A DNA stretch of 64,000 bases from Streptomyces luteogriseus (lineage in GTDB: Bacteria > Actinomycetota > Actinomycetes > Streptomycetales > Streptomycetaceae): positions 4,650,001 through 4,714,000 of the forward strand of contig NZ_JACHMS010000001.1 in assembly GCF_014205055.1 (NCBI RefSeq), written 5' to 3'. The position numbers and the translations under genes were made by a program. Shown piece after piece: positions 8,618-16,370 of this stretch; the first letter of the stretch is position 1; every line of letters starts with the position of its first letter. Below the pieces are notes generated by a model that was given only the letters and a program-made list of their open reading frames with translations, ran no database searches and was not told where the DNA came from.

Positions 8618-9114
8618 AATGCCTGTGACCTTTCGCGGCCGCGGCGGGTCTTCCCCCAGGGCTTGAGGACGGAGATCACCGTCATGAACACGTAGGCGGA
8701 CAGCGACACGAGCGGCCCGAACAGCACGTCACCGGCGTCCGGCAGCGGCCCGCCCGCGGCGACGGCCGTGACCGCGGAGTTCACGCCGGGGCGCAGCGCG
8801 AACACCGTGGCGGTGGTGGTGGCGAGGGTCAGCCAGAACTTCGTGTACACCCACCGGTACCGGGCCAGGCCCCACTTCGTGCCCAGCGACAGCAGCAGGC
8901 CGCTGAGGAGCGTGAGGAACGCGACGGGGAGCAGGAGCCAGTCGGCGAAGAGCTTCATGGCCCGGACGGAGGCCTCCACGGTCACGGGGGACCCGGTGGT
9001 GGCCGCGGTGATCCCGAGCGCGAGCAGCCCGAGCGTCAGCCCGAGCCAGCAGGCGGAGACGGTGACGTGCACGACGAGCGCGGCCCGGCGGGCGGGGCGG
9101 CTGAGTTTCTGCAT
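8611..9114 (-). CDS. DUF2269-like integral membrane protein, 167 aa
   Basis: Four hydrophobic helices are visible (about residues 10-36, 55-80, 88-110 and 130-155), with WGLARYRWVYTKFWLTL linking helices 2 and 3. This pattern is typical of the DUF2269 family, which is of unknown function. ATG at 9114 (MQKLSRP) was preferred over GTG at 9123. The gene precedes the TetR-SGNH pair in the same direction, but the operator between them suggests separate control. Confidence 0.7.
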   Translation of the reverse strand: MQKLSRPARRAALVVHVTVSACWLGLTLGLLALGITAATTGSPVTVEASVRAMKLFADWLLLPVAFLTLLSGLLLSLGTKWGLARYRWVYTKFWLTLATTTATVFALRPGVNSAVTAVAAGGPLPDAGDVLFGPLVSLSAYVFMTVISVLKPWGKTRRGRERSQAFA

Positions 9115-9245
9115 GGGGCACACGGTGCCGGGGAGGGGGCGGGAGGGCGTCTTACGACGGGAGTAACCGGGCGTACTGGCGTCGGAGTACAGGGCTGCCG
9201 CCCGTACCGGAGGGCCGTGTCAGTGCCGTCACCTACCTTCGCGGC

Positions 9246-9641
9246 ATGACCGAGCCCTCGTACGTCACCGCCGTCCGCGAGTCCTACGACACCGTCGCCG
9301 CCGACTACGCCCGACGCGTGCCGGAGCCGGCCGAGTTGGACCCGGTGTCCCGAGCGATGCTGGCCGCCTTCGCCGAACTCGCGGCGCCTCTCGGGCCGGT
9401 CGCCGACCTGGGCTGCGGCCCCGGCAAGGTGACGGCACACCTGGCCGCCCTCGGAGTACCGGTGTTCGGCGTGGACGTGTCACCGGGGATGATCGAGCTG
9501 GCCCGGGCGGCGTATCCGGAACTCCGCTTCGCCGTCGGCTCGATGACCGCGCTGGACATCGCCGACGGTGAACTCGGCGGCATCCTCGCGTACTACGCCA
9601 CCTCTGCGGCGATGGCGTCGGCGAGTTTCACGTACTCGTAG
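9246..9641 (+). pseudogene. Truncated class I SAM methyltransferase
   Basis: The start and the SAM-binding half are intact: SYDTVAADYARRVPEP, then motif I VADLGCGPGKVTAHLA and motif II VFGVDVSPGMIELAR. After LGGILAYY, at about 9595, the frame runs into unrelated sequence and stops at 9641 (131 aa in total). Complete family members continue for roughly 80-100 residues more, so the enzyme should be non-functional. The junction coincides with a reversed GntR fragment, showing a deletion or recombination event here. Confidence 0.75.
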
Positions 9642-9658
9642 CGCGGGAGCTCCGTCAT
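9593..9658 (-). pseudogene. N-terminal fragment of a GntR regulator
   Basis: Reading from ATG at 9658 gives MTELPRYEYVKLADAIAAEVA and then a TAG stop. This resembles the N-terminus of small Streptomyces GntR regulators (aromatic-rich lead followed by the first helix LADAIAAEI). Only 21 codons remain before the junction with the methyltransferase fragment. The 184 bp between this fragment and the intact GntR gene at 9844 also look like degraded coding sequence, with no intact gene. Confidence 0.5.
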
Positions 9659-9843
9659 CTCCCCACCGTGCCGCAGCCCGCGCCCCCTGGCGCCGGTTTT
9701 CGATCTCTTCGGCTGCGGTGGCCTCGCTGTTCGAGCTGGCCCAGGTGCGACGGATGCCCGGCAGGGACGCCGCTTCGGTAAGCGGCTGCGGATTTGCGCT
9801 ACGGCTTGTGCGACAACGAGGTGGTCACTGCCCAGGCGCCGTC

Positions 9844-10140
9844 TCAGCTGCTCGGTTCGGCCTCTTCGGGGGCGTCGCCGACCGGCCGTTCGACGACGAA
9901 GGATCCCTTGCCTCGCACGGTGACGATCAGGCCGCGCTCGCGGAGCTCCTGTGCGGCCCGACGCGCGGTCAGTCGTGCTACGCCGTACTCGTCGGCGAGG
10001 TGGTTCTCGGAGGGGATGGGCCTGTCCGGGGCCAGCTCACCGGAGGCGATCTTCCCGGCGATGACGTCGGCCAACTGCACGTAGAGCGGTCTTGCGCTCA
10101 TCGGGTCCAGAGTGGGCTTCGACGCTTCGGTATCGCTCAT
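9844..10140 (-). CDS. Small GntR-family regulator (DNA-binding domain only), 98 aa
   Basis: A compact GntR winged helix with no effector domain: PLYVQLADVIAGKIASGELAPDRPIPSENHLADEYGVARLTARRAAQELRERGLI (first and second halves) occupies about residues 19-75, with a short acidic tail. Such short GntR proteins are common in Streptomyces and on integrative elements. It is divergent from the hypothetical pair at 10299-10972, so it is the likely repressor of that pair. Confidence 0.8.
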   Translation of the reverse strand: MSDTEASKPTLDPMSARPLYVQLADVIAGKIASGELAPDRPIPSENHLADEYGVARLTARRAAQELRERGLIVTVRGKGSFVVERPVGDAPEEAEPSS

Positions 10141-10183
10141 ACGTCCAACGTAGAGCGGTAGCGACCTGCCCGGTCGTGTGGAT

Positions 10184-10207
10184 CCCTCTGTACTTGTATG
10201 TAGAGGG
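10184..10207. promoter_or_regulatory. Candidate GntR operator
   Basis: CCCTCT (10184-10189) and AGAGGG (10202-10207) are inverted arms around TGTACTTGTATGT. They lie about 45 bp upstream of the GntR start in the divergent intergenic region. The TGTAC-TTGTATGTA core looks like GntR half-sites. Assignment is from position and symmetry only. Confidence 0.35.
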
Positions 10208-10240
10208 CTGTATGCAGGTGTAGCGTCGAAGACGGAAAGA

Positions 10241-10269
10241 CCCCGGCGAGGTGGCTAGACCTCCCGGGG
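10241..10269 (+). terminator. Hairpin in leader of the 10299 gene
   Basis: CCCCGG-cg-AGGT (10241-10252), a six-base loop and ACCT-c-CCGGGG (10259-10269) form a strong stem with an asymmetric bulge. It lies 30 bp upstream of the ATG at 10299, after the divergent promoter region. No T-run follows, so it may be an attenuator or RNA-stability element rather than a true terminator. Confidence 0.35.
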
Positions 10270-10298
10270 CACGGCCAACGCTTTCAAGGAGCGTCGAC

Positions 10299-10649
10299 AT
10301 GCATGACCTTATCCCCCGCGCCCTCCAATGGCTGCGCCTCCTTTTCGCCCCTGGGACCGGGCGACGGCGTCGGTGTCGCCCCCGCCGTCACCTCTTCCCC
10401 CACGTGCACCTCACCCTCGTCAGCTGCCCCTGCGCATCGCAGCCGCCGCAGCTCCCCCGCCCCCGTTCCCCGTACGGCCTGCACAGTCCCCTCGACGGGG
10501 CAGACTCCTCCCTCGTCCGCCCCTACCTCGCCGCCCACGAACAGGAAGCCGCTCTCCAGGAACGCCGCCGCCTGGCCCTCGTGCTCGCCGCCGACTTCGG
10601 TATCGATCTCGACCAGCATCTGATCGGCGCGCGGGAGGTGGCCGCCTGA
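10299..10649 (+). CDS. Hypothetical protein, 116 aa
   Basis: ATG at 10299 is well placed behind AAGGAG. The N-terminus has a short amphipathic/hydrophobic helix (IPRALQWLRLLFA) and a basic Arg-rich segment. The C-terminus carries the better-conserved part: SSLVRPYLAAHEQEAALQERRRLALVLAADFGIDLDQHLIG. Similar proteins are, from memory, frequent in Streptomyces beside small GntR regulators. The stop overlaps the next start (TGATG). No function can be assigned. Confidence 0.6.
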   Translation: MHDLIPRALQWLRLLFAPGTGRRRRCRPRRHLFPHVHLTLVSCPCASQPPQLPRPRSPYGLHSPLDGADSSLVRPYLAAHEQEAALQERRRLALVLAADFGIDLDQHLIGAREVAA

Positions 10650-10972
10650 TGGAACGCCCCACCGGTCGGACACACGTCACGCCGCCACCCCGGCTCCTGC
10701 CCTGGCCGTCGCCCGACGGCAACCCCTGCTACCTGGTGACCGACGACGACGGCAGCTACCTCTCCCGTCTCGCCGACGACCTGGAGGCCGTCCAGCTCGC
10801 CACCGGCGCGGACGTACTCGGACACGCCCGCAAGGTGCTGGACGATCCGGCCTCGCCGTACAGGGAGGTCCGTTTCGCCGGCCTCCGTCTCGCCGAGTGC
10901 CTGACCGACGCCCTGCGGGTCGCCGAGTCCCGGGGGATGCGCCTGCCGGTACCGGACACTGAGGACCCCTGA
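10649..10972 (+). CDS. Hypothetical protein, 107 aa
   Basis: Translationally coupled to the preceding gene by a TGATG overlap. It begins with a proline-rich leader containing PWPSPDGNPCYLV and continues as a predicted helical domain with repeated LADDLEAVQLATGADVLGHA and LRLAECLTDALRVAESRG. No enzymatic motif is seen. The pair is divergent from the small GntR regulator, which probably controls it. Confidence 0.6.
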   Translation: MERPTGRTHVTPPPRLLPWPSPDGNPCYLVTDDDGSYLSRLADDLEAVQLATGADVLGHARKVLDDPASPYREVRFAGLRLAECLTDALRVAESRGMRLPVPDTEDP

Positions 10973-10977
10973 GAGGG

Positions 10978-11682
10978 CTACCCGCGGTGTGTCCACACCC
11001 GCAACGGGCCGATCGGCTCGAAGCCGTGCCGGAGGGCGACCCTCAGATCGTCCCCCCGCTCGTAGCCGACGACGGGAAGGGTGGGGAAGAGGTGGGCGAG
11101 CGCGTGCAGGACGAGGGGCCAGGCCGCGTAGGGAGGCCCGAAGACGTTGGACACGCCGACCACTTGCTCACTGCGCGTGGCCACGGCTCCGGCGACGACA
11201 CGTCCGTCGGCGGAGCGGCCCGAGATCACGAAGGTCCCCGGGTCGGCGAGCAGCCCGGGCCGGAACAGGTCCGCGTCCCCGGCCCCGTCATCCCAGGCCA
11301 ATGCCCAGGCACGCAGGGTGTCCGAGTCGCCCACCACGTCCCACACGAGATCGGATGACGCGGTGGGTGCCCCGGCCGGCCGGTGGACCCACCGCGCCTC
11401 GAACAGCACTTGGAACCCGGCTGCCGCCAACTCCAGGTCGGCGAAACTGTCCTTGATCGAGGCGCCCGGCGAGGCCGTGTCGATCCGTGTCACGAGCGCG
11501 TCCCGGCCGGTCTCCGGCTCCAGCGTCACCGCGTCGGGGTAGTAGAGCGGCGTCCGCACCGCCGCGGCCCAGGCCTCGGCCCCGAACTCGCCCGCCACCC
11601 CGTGCGCCCGGCACATCGCCGCACACCACTCGGCGTTGTTCCGGGCGGCGGCCCGGACCAGGGCTTGCCGCGAAGTCGTCAT
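10978..11682 (-). CDS. Acetyltransferase-like (GNAT-fold) hypothetical protein, 234 aa
   Basis: The start at 11682 (MTTSRQALVRAA) was chosen over an upstream extension that begins inside the divergent promoter region. The C-terminal half reads like a GNAT domain: FVISGRSADGRVVAGAVA followed by VVGVSNVF and an ending RVALRHGFEPIGPLRVW that matches the last beta-alpha-beta of GNAT enzymes. The canonical acetyl-CoA loop is weak. It is convergent with the 10649 gene with a 5-bp gap. Confidence 0.5.
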   Translation of the reverse strand: MTTSRQALVRAAARNNAEWCAAMCRAHGVAGEFGAEAWAAAVRTPLYYPDAVTLEPETGRDALVTRIDTASPGASIKDSFADLELAAAGFQVLFEARWVHRPAGAPTASSDLVWDVVGDSDTLRAWALAWDDGAGDADLFRPGLLADPGTFVISGRSADGRVVAGAVATRSEQVVGVSNVFGPPYAAWPLVLHALAHLFPTLPVVGYERGDDLRVALRHGFEPIGPLRVWTHRG

Positions 11683-11768
11683 GACGTGGATCAAATCGAT
11701 GGCCGGCCCGGTCCGTCCACCGATTTGATGGTTGCCGCCGCCGACCACTGCTGGAAGGACTTCACCCT

Positions 11769-12317
11769 GTGACTGCTTCCCATGCCGAAACCGGACCGGC
11801 CGTCGCGCTCCTGAGCGGGCTCGGCGCGGCGGACATGGACCACCCGGGCGGCACCCTCCTCGCCCACCTCACGCGGGTGCAGAGGCAACTCGCCGCGTGG
11901 GGCGCCCGCCCGGCCCTCCAACTGGCGGGACTGTGCCACGCGTTCTACGGCACCGACGGCTTTCCGGGCGCCCTGCTGCCCCTGGACCGCCGTGGCGAAC
12001 TCGCGGCGGCGGTCGGTGCCGAGGCCGAGGCTCTGGTGTACCTGTACGCCTCGTGCGATCGCGGGGCCACCTATCCGACGCTCGCGGATGCCGAGGGACC
12101 TTTCCGCGACCGGTTCACAGGCCTGAGCCACATCCCGGAGCCGCAGTCGCGGCGGGACTTCGCCGAGTTGTCCGCCGCCAACGAGATCGACCTCGCTCGC
12201 CTCGACCCCGCCTTCCGTGATCGGTGGGGTCCCGAACTCCTCAGCCTCTTCACCCGCATCCGTCCCCTGCTGAGCCGACCCGCCTGGGCGGACTGCCAGG
12301 AGGTGCTGGCCGGATGA
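11769..12317 (+). CDS. DUF6817-like hypothetical protein (HD-domain-like), 182 aa
   Basis: GTG start at 11769. It contains HPGGTLLAHLTRVQRQLAAWGARPALQLAGLCHAFYGTDGFP (two segments), a pattern of spaced histidines (H-x6-H ... LCHAFYG) like a reduced HD-type helical metal site. I recall this family as DUF6817. Its stop overlaps the VOC gene start by the ATGA arrangement, so the two are co-expressed. The substrate is unknown. Confidence 0.55.
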   Translation: MTASHAETGPAVALLSGLGAADMDHPGGTLLAHLTRVQRQLAAWGARPALQLAGLCHAFYGTDGFPGALLPLDRRGELAAAVGAEAEALVYLYASCDRGATYPTLADAEGPFRDRFTGLSHIPEPQSRRDFAELSAANEIDLARLDPAFRDRWGPELLSLFTRIRPLLSRPAWADCQEVLAG

Positions 12318-12685
12318 AGCTGAGCGCGATCACCCTGGACTGCGCCGATCCGCTCGCCCTGGCGGCGTTCTACCAGCAGGCCACCGGACTGGAGCCGCAC
12401 CCGAAGTCGGACGCCGATTTCGCCGCGCTGGAGGGTGACAACGGCCTCTCCCTCGCCTTCCAGCGAGTCGACGACCACCGGCCTCCCGGCTGGCCCGACC
12501 CTGCCGTTCCGCAGCAGTTGCACTGCTGTTTCCGGGTCACGGATCTGGACGAGGCGGAGACACGACTGCTGAAGCTGGGCGCCGGCAAGCCGGAGCATCA
12601 GCCGAACGCGGGCAGATGGCGGGTGCTCACGGACCCGGCCGGGCATCCCTTCTGCATCGTCGGGGGGCTCGCCGAGCCTGAATGA
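12314..12685 (+). CDS. VOC-family (glyoxalase/bleomycin resistance-fold) protein, 123 aa
   Basis: Two beta-alpha-beta-beta-beta repeats typical of VOC proteins: ITLDCADPLALAAFYQQATG at the N-terminus and HCCFRVTDLDEAETRLLKLGA followed by RVLTDPAGHPFCIV at the C-terminus. Members bind metals or small molecules; no substrate can be assigned. ATG at 12314 overlaps the preceding TGA, indicating translational coupling. Confidence 0.8.
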   Translation: MKLSAITLDCADPLALAAFYQQATGLEPHPKSDADFAALEGDNGLSLAFQRVDDHRPPGWPDPAVPQQLHCCFRVTDLDEAETRLLKLGAGKPEHQPNAGRWRVLTDPAGHPFCIVGGLAEPE

Positions 12686-12753
12686 GACGGTCGGCTCGTC
12701 GGCTGGGAACGAGTCCTCGGCCGGCGTGCGGCGGCTCGGCCAGCATGGGATCC

Positions 12754-13377
12754 ATGACCTCGCCGAACACACCGAACACACCGAACGCATCGGACACACT
12801 GAATGGCCCGGCCCCGGTGCCCGCCTCACTCACCCTGTCCGCCACGGAGATCACCACGCCCCGGCTCCGGCTGCGCAAGGCGCGCGACGCCGACCGCGCC
12901 GGGCTCATCGAGCTGCAGACCGACCCCTGGGTCCGGTTACACCTCGGCGGCCCGAGGCCGCGCGGTGCGGTCGAGCAGTACTTCGACGCGATGGGCGTCG
13001 CGCACGTCACCGACAAGCCCGGCACGTTCGTGGTCGCCGACCGGACGACCGACGACCTCGTCGGCGTACTCCTGATCCACCGACGCCCCGTCGACCTCCC
13101 CGGACACGTCACCGAGGAGGGCGGGGAACTGGAACTGACCTACGTCCTGCGCCGCGCCGCCTGGGGCGCCGGACTGGCCCTCGAAGCAGCCACGGCCGCG
13201 TTGCGCACCGCCGCGTCCGAACTGCCCGACCAGCCGGTCCTGATCGTGACCCAGACGGCCAACACCCGCTCCCTCGACCTGGCCGCCCGCCTCGGCTTCC
13301 GACGCGTGAGCACCTTCGAGGCCTACGAAGCCGAACAGACCCTCGCGGTGGCCGACCTGCACGCGTTCCTGGCCTGA
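12754..13377 (+). CDS. GNAT-family N-acetyltransferase with a TTA codon, 207 aa
   Basis: A RimJ/RimL-type GNAT protein: TPRLRLRKARDADRAGLIEL near the N-terminus, ELTYVLRRAAWGAGLALEAATAAL (acetyl-CoA loop region) and TQTANTRSLDLAARLGFRRV near the C-terminus. The first residues contain a low-complexity NTPNTPN stretch made by a 9-bp DNA repeat. Codon 62 (12937-12939) is TTA, a rare leucine codon in Streptomyces that needs the bldA tRNA, so translation may be developmentally delayed. ATG at 12745 is an alternative start. Confidence 0.75.
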   Translation: MTSPNTPNTPNASDTLNGPAPVPASLTLSATEITTPRLRLRKARDADRAGLIELQTDPWVRLHLGGPRPRGAVEQYFDAMGVAHVTDKPGTFVVADRTTDDLVGVLLIHRRPVDLPGHVTEEGGELELTYVLRRAAWGAGLALEAATAALRTAASELPDQPVLIVTQTANTRSLDLAARLGFRRVSTFEAYEAEQTLAVADLHAFLA

Positions 13378-13431
13378 GTGTTGGTCGGCGGGCGGCCCAC
13401 GGCGGCGCGCTCCCGTGATGGGATGCGCCGC

Positions 13432-14277
13432 ATGAGCGACTCGCTGCCTGCTCGTATCGAGCAGTACTACTCCACCGTGCCGTTGCTGTTCTCCGAGGCC
13501 GAAGAGTTCGGTCCCTTACGGCTTTTCGTGCGGAGGAAGCCAGGTGCCCCGTACTACGGCGGTCCCAGCCATGCCCAGCCCACCGCGGAGGGGGCGTCGG
13601 CGGTCACCGCCGCCGACATCGCCCGGGTGCGGGCACGGCAGCGCGAGCTCGGCGTGCCGGAGGCTTTCGAGTGGCTGGCCGAGGCGGCACCGATGCTGCG
13701 CTCCTGTGTCGAGGCCGTCGGCCTGCCCGTAGCGGAACGCCCGCTGATGGTGTTGGATCCGCACCACCGGCTCCCCTCGCAGCCGTTGCCGGAGGGCGTG
13801 ACGCTCCGCGCGCTGACGGCCGAAGACCCCGCGCTGCCCGCAGTCCTCGCCCTTCCCCGCCTGGCCTTCGCAAAGGAGGGCACGGCGGTTGCCCCGGCAG
13901 GTCGCGGGGAGCTGTCGGCGGTGGCCGGGGAACTGATGAAGAACGGCACGGTGGCAACGGTCCGCCCCACCCTGCGCGCCGGGCACAAAACGCTCATCGC
14001 CGCCTTCGCCCCGGACGGCACCCCGCTGGCCGCCGGCCACTACCACCCGGCGAACGACACCACCGAGATCGGCGGCATAGGCACCCTTCCCATCGCCCGC
14101 CGCCAGGGCCTCGCCGCCGCCGTGACGACGGCCCTGGCCGTCCACGCGCGTGACCACGGAGTGACCACCGTCTTCCTCGCCTATGCGGAAGACGCCGTCG
14201 CTCGCATGTACGCGCGCCTGGGATTCCGCCCTGTCGGCAGCACCTTGCTGATCGCCAACCAGCCCGCGCGGTCATAG
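13432..14277 (+). CDS. GNAT-family N-acetyltransferase with a TTA codon, 281 aa
   Basis: The C-terminal GNAT domain shows AAGHYHPANDTTEIGGIGTLPIARRQGLAAAVTTAL (beta strand 4 plus the R/Q-x-x-G-x-A loop, shown in part) and VARMYARLGFRPVG. The N-terminal 130 residues form a variable region. Codon 29 (13516-13518) is TTA, the second such codon in adjacent genes, pointing to bldA-dependent translation. The gene follows the previous GNAT gene by 54 bp in the same direction. Confidence 0.75.
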   Translation: MSDSLPARIEQYYSTVPLLFSEAEEFGPLRLFVRRKPGAPYYGGPSHAQPTAEGASAVTAADIARVRARQRELGVPEAFEWLAEAAPMLRSCVEAVGLPVAERPLMVLDPHHRLPSQPLPEGVTLRALTAEDPALPAVLALPRLAFAKEGTAVAPAGRGELSAVAGELMKNGTVATVRPTLRAGHKTLIAAFAPDGTPLAAGHYHPANDTTEIGGIGTLPIARRQGLAAAVTTALAVHARDHGVTTVFLAYAEDAVARMYARLGFRPVGSTLLIANQPARS

Positions 14278-14333
14278 ACCCACCACCGGGCCGGACGCGC
14301 TGACGTACTCATCCCAGGTGGCGTGGCGCACTT

Positions 14334-14353
14334 TTGCAAGCGGGTGCTTGCAA
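14334..14353. promoter_or_regulatory. Perfect palindromic operator of the XRE regulator
   Basis: TTGCAAGC (14334-14341), spacer GGGT and GCTTGCAA (14346-14353) form a perfect 8-bp inverted repeat 30 bp before the ATG at 14383. The right arm abuts CAATAGTTAG, a possible -10 region, and TTGCAA could act as the -35 element. Occupancy by the encoded XRE protein would block transcription, suggesting autorepression. Confidence 0.6.
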
Positions 14354-14382
14354 TAGTTAGCGGGGTGCTGCACTGTGGAGGC

Positions 14383-15045
14383 ATGGCATCGCTCAACGTC
14401 GGCAATCTCGGTGACTATCTGCGCGAGCAGCGGCGCACTGCGCAGCTGTCGCTCAGGCAGCTCGCCGATGCCGCCGGGGTGTCCAATCCGTATCTGAGCC
14501 AGATCGAGCGCGGGCTGCGCAAGCCGAGCGCGGAGGTGCTGCAGCAGGTCGCCAAGGCGCTGCGGATCTCCGCCGAGACGCTGTACGTCCGGGCCGGGAT
14601 CCTCGACGCCGAGCGGGACCGGGACGAGGTGGAGACGCGGGCCGTCATCCTCGCCGACCCGACGCTGAACGAGCGGCAGAAGCAGGTGCTGCTGCAGATC
14701 TACGAGTCCTTCCGCAAGGAGAACGGGTTCGGGATCGGCGAGGGCATCGATGTCCCGGGCGCCGAAGACGGCCCCCGCGGCGCGGGCGTCGTCGGTGTCG
14801 TCACCGGTGACGGTGCGGTGAGCGTGGACGGGGATGCTCCCGACGCCGGTGGCGAGATATCGCGGACCGGCCCGGCCGACGGCGGTCAGCCCGCCCGGCG
14901 CCGCAGCCGCAAGACCGCCGGCAAGGGCGCCGGCACGAACGACAGCACGAACGACAGTACGAACGACGGTGGTACGACCGCCACCCGCCGGACCCGCAAG
15001 AGCACCGGCGGCAGCGACACCGATCCGCAGCAGACGGCCGGCTGA
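14383..15045 (+). CDS. XRE-family helix-turn-helix regulator, 220 aa
   Basis: The N-terminal Cro/CI-type HTH is at about residues 7-65: LGDYLREQRRTAQLSLRQLADAAGVSNPYLSQIERGLRKPS (in sequence). Next comes a helical segment ending NERQKQVLLQIYESFRKENG. The C-terminal 100 residues are low complexity, Gly/Asp/Thr-rich, with a small tandem NDST repeat. The gene precedes the HbhA-like gene by 92 bp in the same direction and may form one transcription unit with it. Confidence 0.8.
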   Translation: MASLNVGNLGDYLREQRRTAQLSLRQLADAAGVSNPYLSQIERGLRKPSAEVLQQVAKALRISAETLYVRAGILDAERDRDEVETRAVILADPTLNERQKQVLLQIYESFRKENGFGIGEGIDVPGAEDGPRGAGVVGVVTGDGAVSVDGDAPDAGGEISRTGPADGGQPARRRSRKTAGKGAGTNDSTNDSTNDGGTTATRRTRKSTGGSDTDPQQTAG

Positions 15046-15137
15046 GCCGGCCGGACCAGGGCATGGGCCGCCCGCCGCGGATCACACAACCCTCAGCCGA
15101 ACCCTCAAGCGAGACAGAATCCGGGAGGACCATCACC

Positions 15138-15800
15138 ATGGCCATCACCGACGACCTGCGCAAGACCTTCAGCGACCCGACGCCGCTCTACTTCGCCGCA
15201 GGCACCGCCGACCTCGCCCTTCAGCAGGCCAAGAAGGTGCCGGCCCTGGTGGAGCAGCTGCGCTCCGAGGCCCCCGCGCGGATCGAAGCCGTGCGCAACA
15301 CCGACACCAAGGCCGTCCAGGAGAAGGCGTCCGCCCGCGCCAAGGAGGCCTCCGCCCGCGTCAAGGAGACGCAGGAGACCCTCCAGACCAAGGTCACGGC
15401 GTTCATCGGCTCCCTCGACTCCGACTTCAAGAAGCTCGGCAGCAACCTCGATGCGGACCTGAAGAAGTTCGGCGAGAACGCCCAGGACTTCGCGCTGCGC
15501 GGTGTCGGCGTGGCCGCCGAGTACGCCGTCAAGGCCCGCGAGACCTACGAGAAGGTCGCCGAGCACGGCGAGCAGGCCGTGCGCACCTGGCGCGGCGAGG
15601 CCGCCGACAGCATCGAGGACGTCGCCGAGGGCGTCGAGGAGCTGGCCGTGGCCGTCGAGCCGAAGCCGCAGCCGGTCGAGGTCAAGGAGGAGCCGGTGAA
15701 GCCGGCCGCCGCCGCCCCGGCGAAGAAGGTCCCCGCCGCCAAGAAGGCCCCGGCGCGCAAGCCCACCACCGCGAAGAAGCCCACCCCGCCCGCCAAGTAG
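15138..15800 (+). CDS. HbhA-like (heparin-binding hemagglutinin-like) helical protein, 220 aa
   Basis: ATG at 15138 follows GGGAGG. The protein is a long amphipathic helix (about residues 1-165), with DDLRKTFSDPTPLYFAAGTADLA at the start, as in mycobacterial HbhA and Streptomyces homologues. It ends in a Lys/Ala/Pro-rich tail (PAKKVPAAKKAPARKP). In mycobacteria such tails bind sulfated glycans or DNA; the role in Streptomyces is not known to me. A strong terminator follows. Confidence 0.75.
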   Translation: MAITDDLRKTFSDPTPLYFAAGTADLALQQAKKVPALVEQLRSEAPARIEAVRNTDTKAVQEKASARAKEASARVKETQETLQTKVTAFIGSLDSDFKKLGSNLDADLKKFGENAQDFALRGVGVAAEYAVKARETYEKVAEHGEQAVRTWRGEAADSIEDVAEGVEELAVAVEPKPQPVEVKEEPVKPAAAAPAKKVPAAKKAPARKPTTAKKPTPPAK

Positions 15801-15817
15801 GACCGCGGAGCGGCCAC

Positions 15818-15850
15818 ACGGGCCGGGCACCCTGGGGGTGTCCGGCCCGT
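15818..15850 (+). terminator. Terminator after HbhA-like gene
   Basis: ACGGGCCGGGCACC (15818-15831) pairs with GGTGTCCGGCCCGT (15837-15850) with one mismatch and a short loop. It lies 18 bp after the HbhA-like stop codon. Confidence 0.6.
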
Positions 15851-15889
15851 TGTACGGGTACGGTGACCGCGTAGGACGAGCCGAGTCAG

Positions 15890-16240
15890 GTGGTGGACGT
15901 TGTGCTGATGCAGGGCTTCGCAGGGTTTATGTGGCTTCTGAGCATGGCCCTGATCGTTTTCAGCGGCTTCGCGTTGTTCGACGCGGCTGTGCGCCGGGAG
16001 GACGCCTACCGTGCGGCCGACAAGAAGACCAAGCCCTTCTGGCTGATCATCCTCGGTATCGCCTTCGTGGTGAACCTGCTGTTCCCGATCCTGTCGTTCC
16101 TGCCGATCATCGGCCTCATCGCGACGATCGTGTACATGGTCGACGTACGGCCCGCGATCCGCGCGCTCCCGGGCGGCGGGCGCAGCAACCGCGGCTCCAG
16201 CAGCGACGGCCCGTACGGGCCGTGGAACGGCGGCCGGTAA
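15890..16240 (+). CDS. DUF2516-family membrane protein, 116 aa
   Basis: Three hydrophobic stretches: residues 9-30 (GFMWLLSMALIVFSGFALF), 48-66 (KPFWLIILGIAFVVNLL) and 68-86. A conserved VRREDAYRAADKKTKPFW loop lies between the first two, and the tail is Gly/Ser-rich. This layout is the actinobacterial DUF2516 family, function unknown. GTG at 15890 is the longest start; ATG at 15908 is possible. Confidence 0.75.
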   Translation: MVDVVLMQGFAGFMWLLSMALIVFSGFALFDAAVRREDAYRAADKKTKPFWLIILGIAFVVNLLFPILSFLPIIGLIATIVYMVDVRPAIRALPGGGRSNRGSSSDGPYGPWNGGR

Positions 16241-16312
16241 GAGCCCCGGCGCCCGGCGCCCGGCACCCGCGCTTTCGCCCCCCCCCGGCCCTCGATCCTC
16301 GCGCTCAGCCCC

Positions 16313-16340
16313 AAGGCCCCGGCCCTCGTGCCGGGGCCTT
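16313..16340 (+). terminator. Terminator after DUF2516 gene
   Basis: AAGGCCCCGG (16313-16322) and CCGGGGCCTT (16331-16340) form a perfect 10-bp stem with an 8-base loop. It can serve the DUF2516 gene and lies upstream of the repeat block. Confidence 0.6.
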
Positions 16341-16370
16341 CGGCTTGAGGTCTTCCCTCGGGTTCCAGGC

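Noticed and set aside
15105-15830. Long opposite-strand reading frames across HbhA and many other genes
   Set aside because: High G+C DNA creates long antisense frames; codon-position bias and family motifs support only the listed strands.
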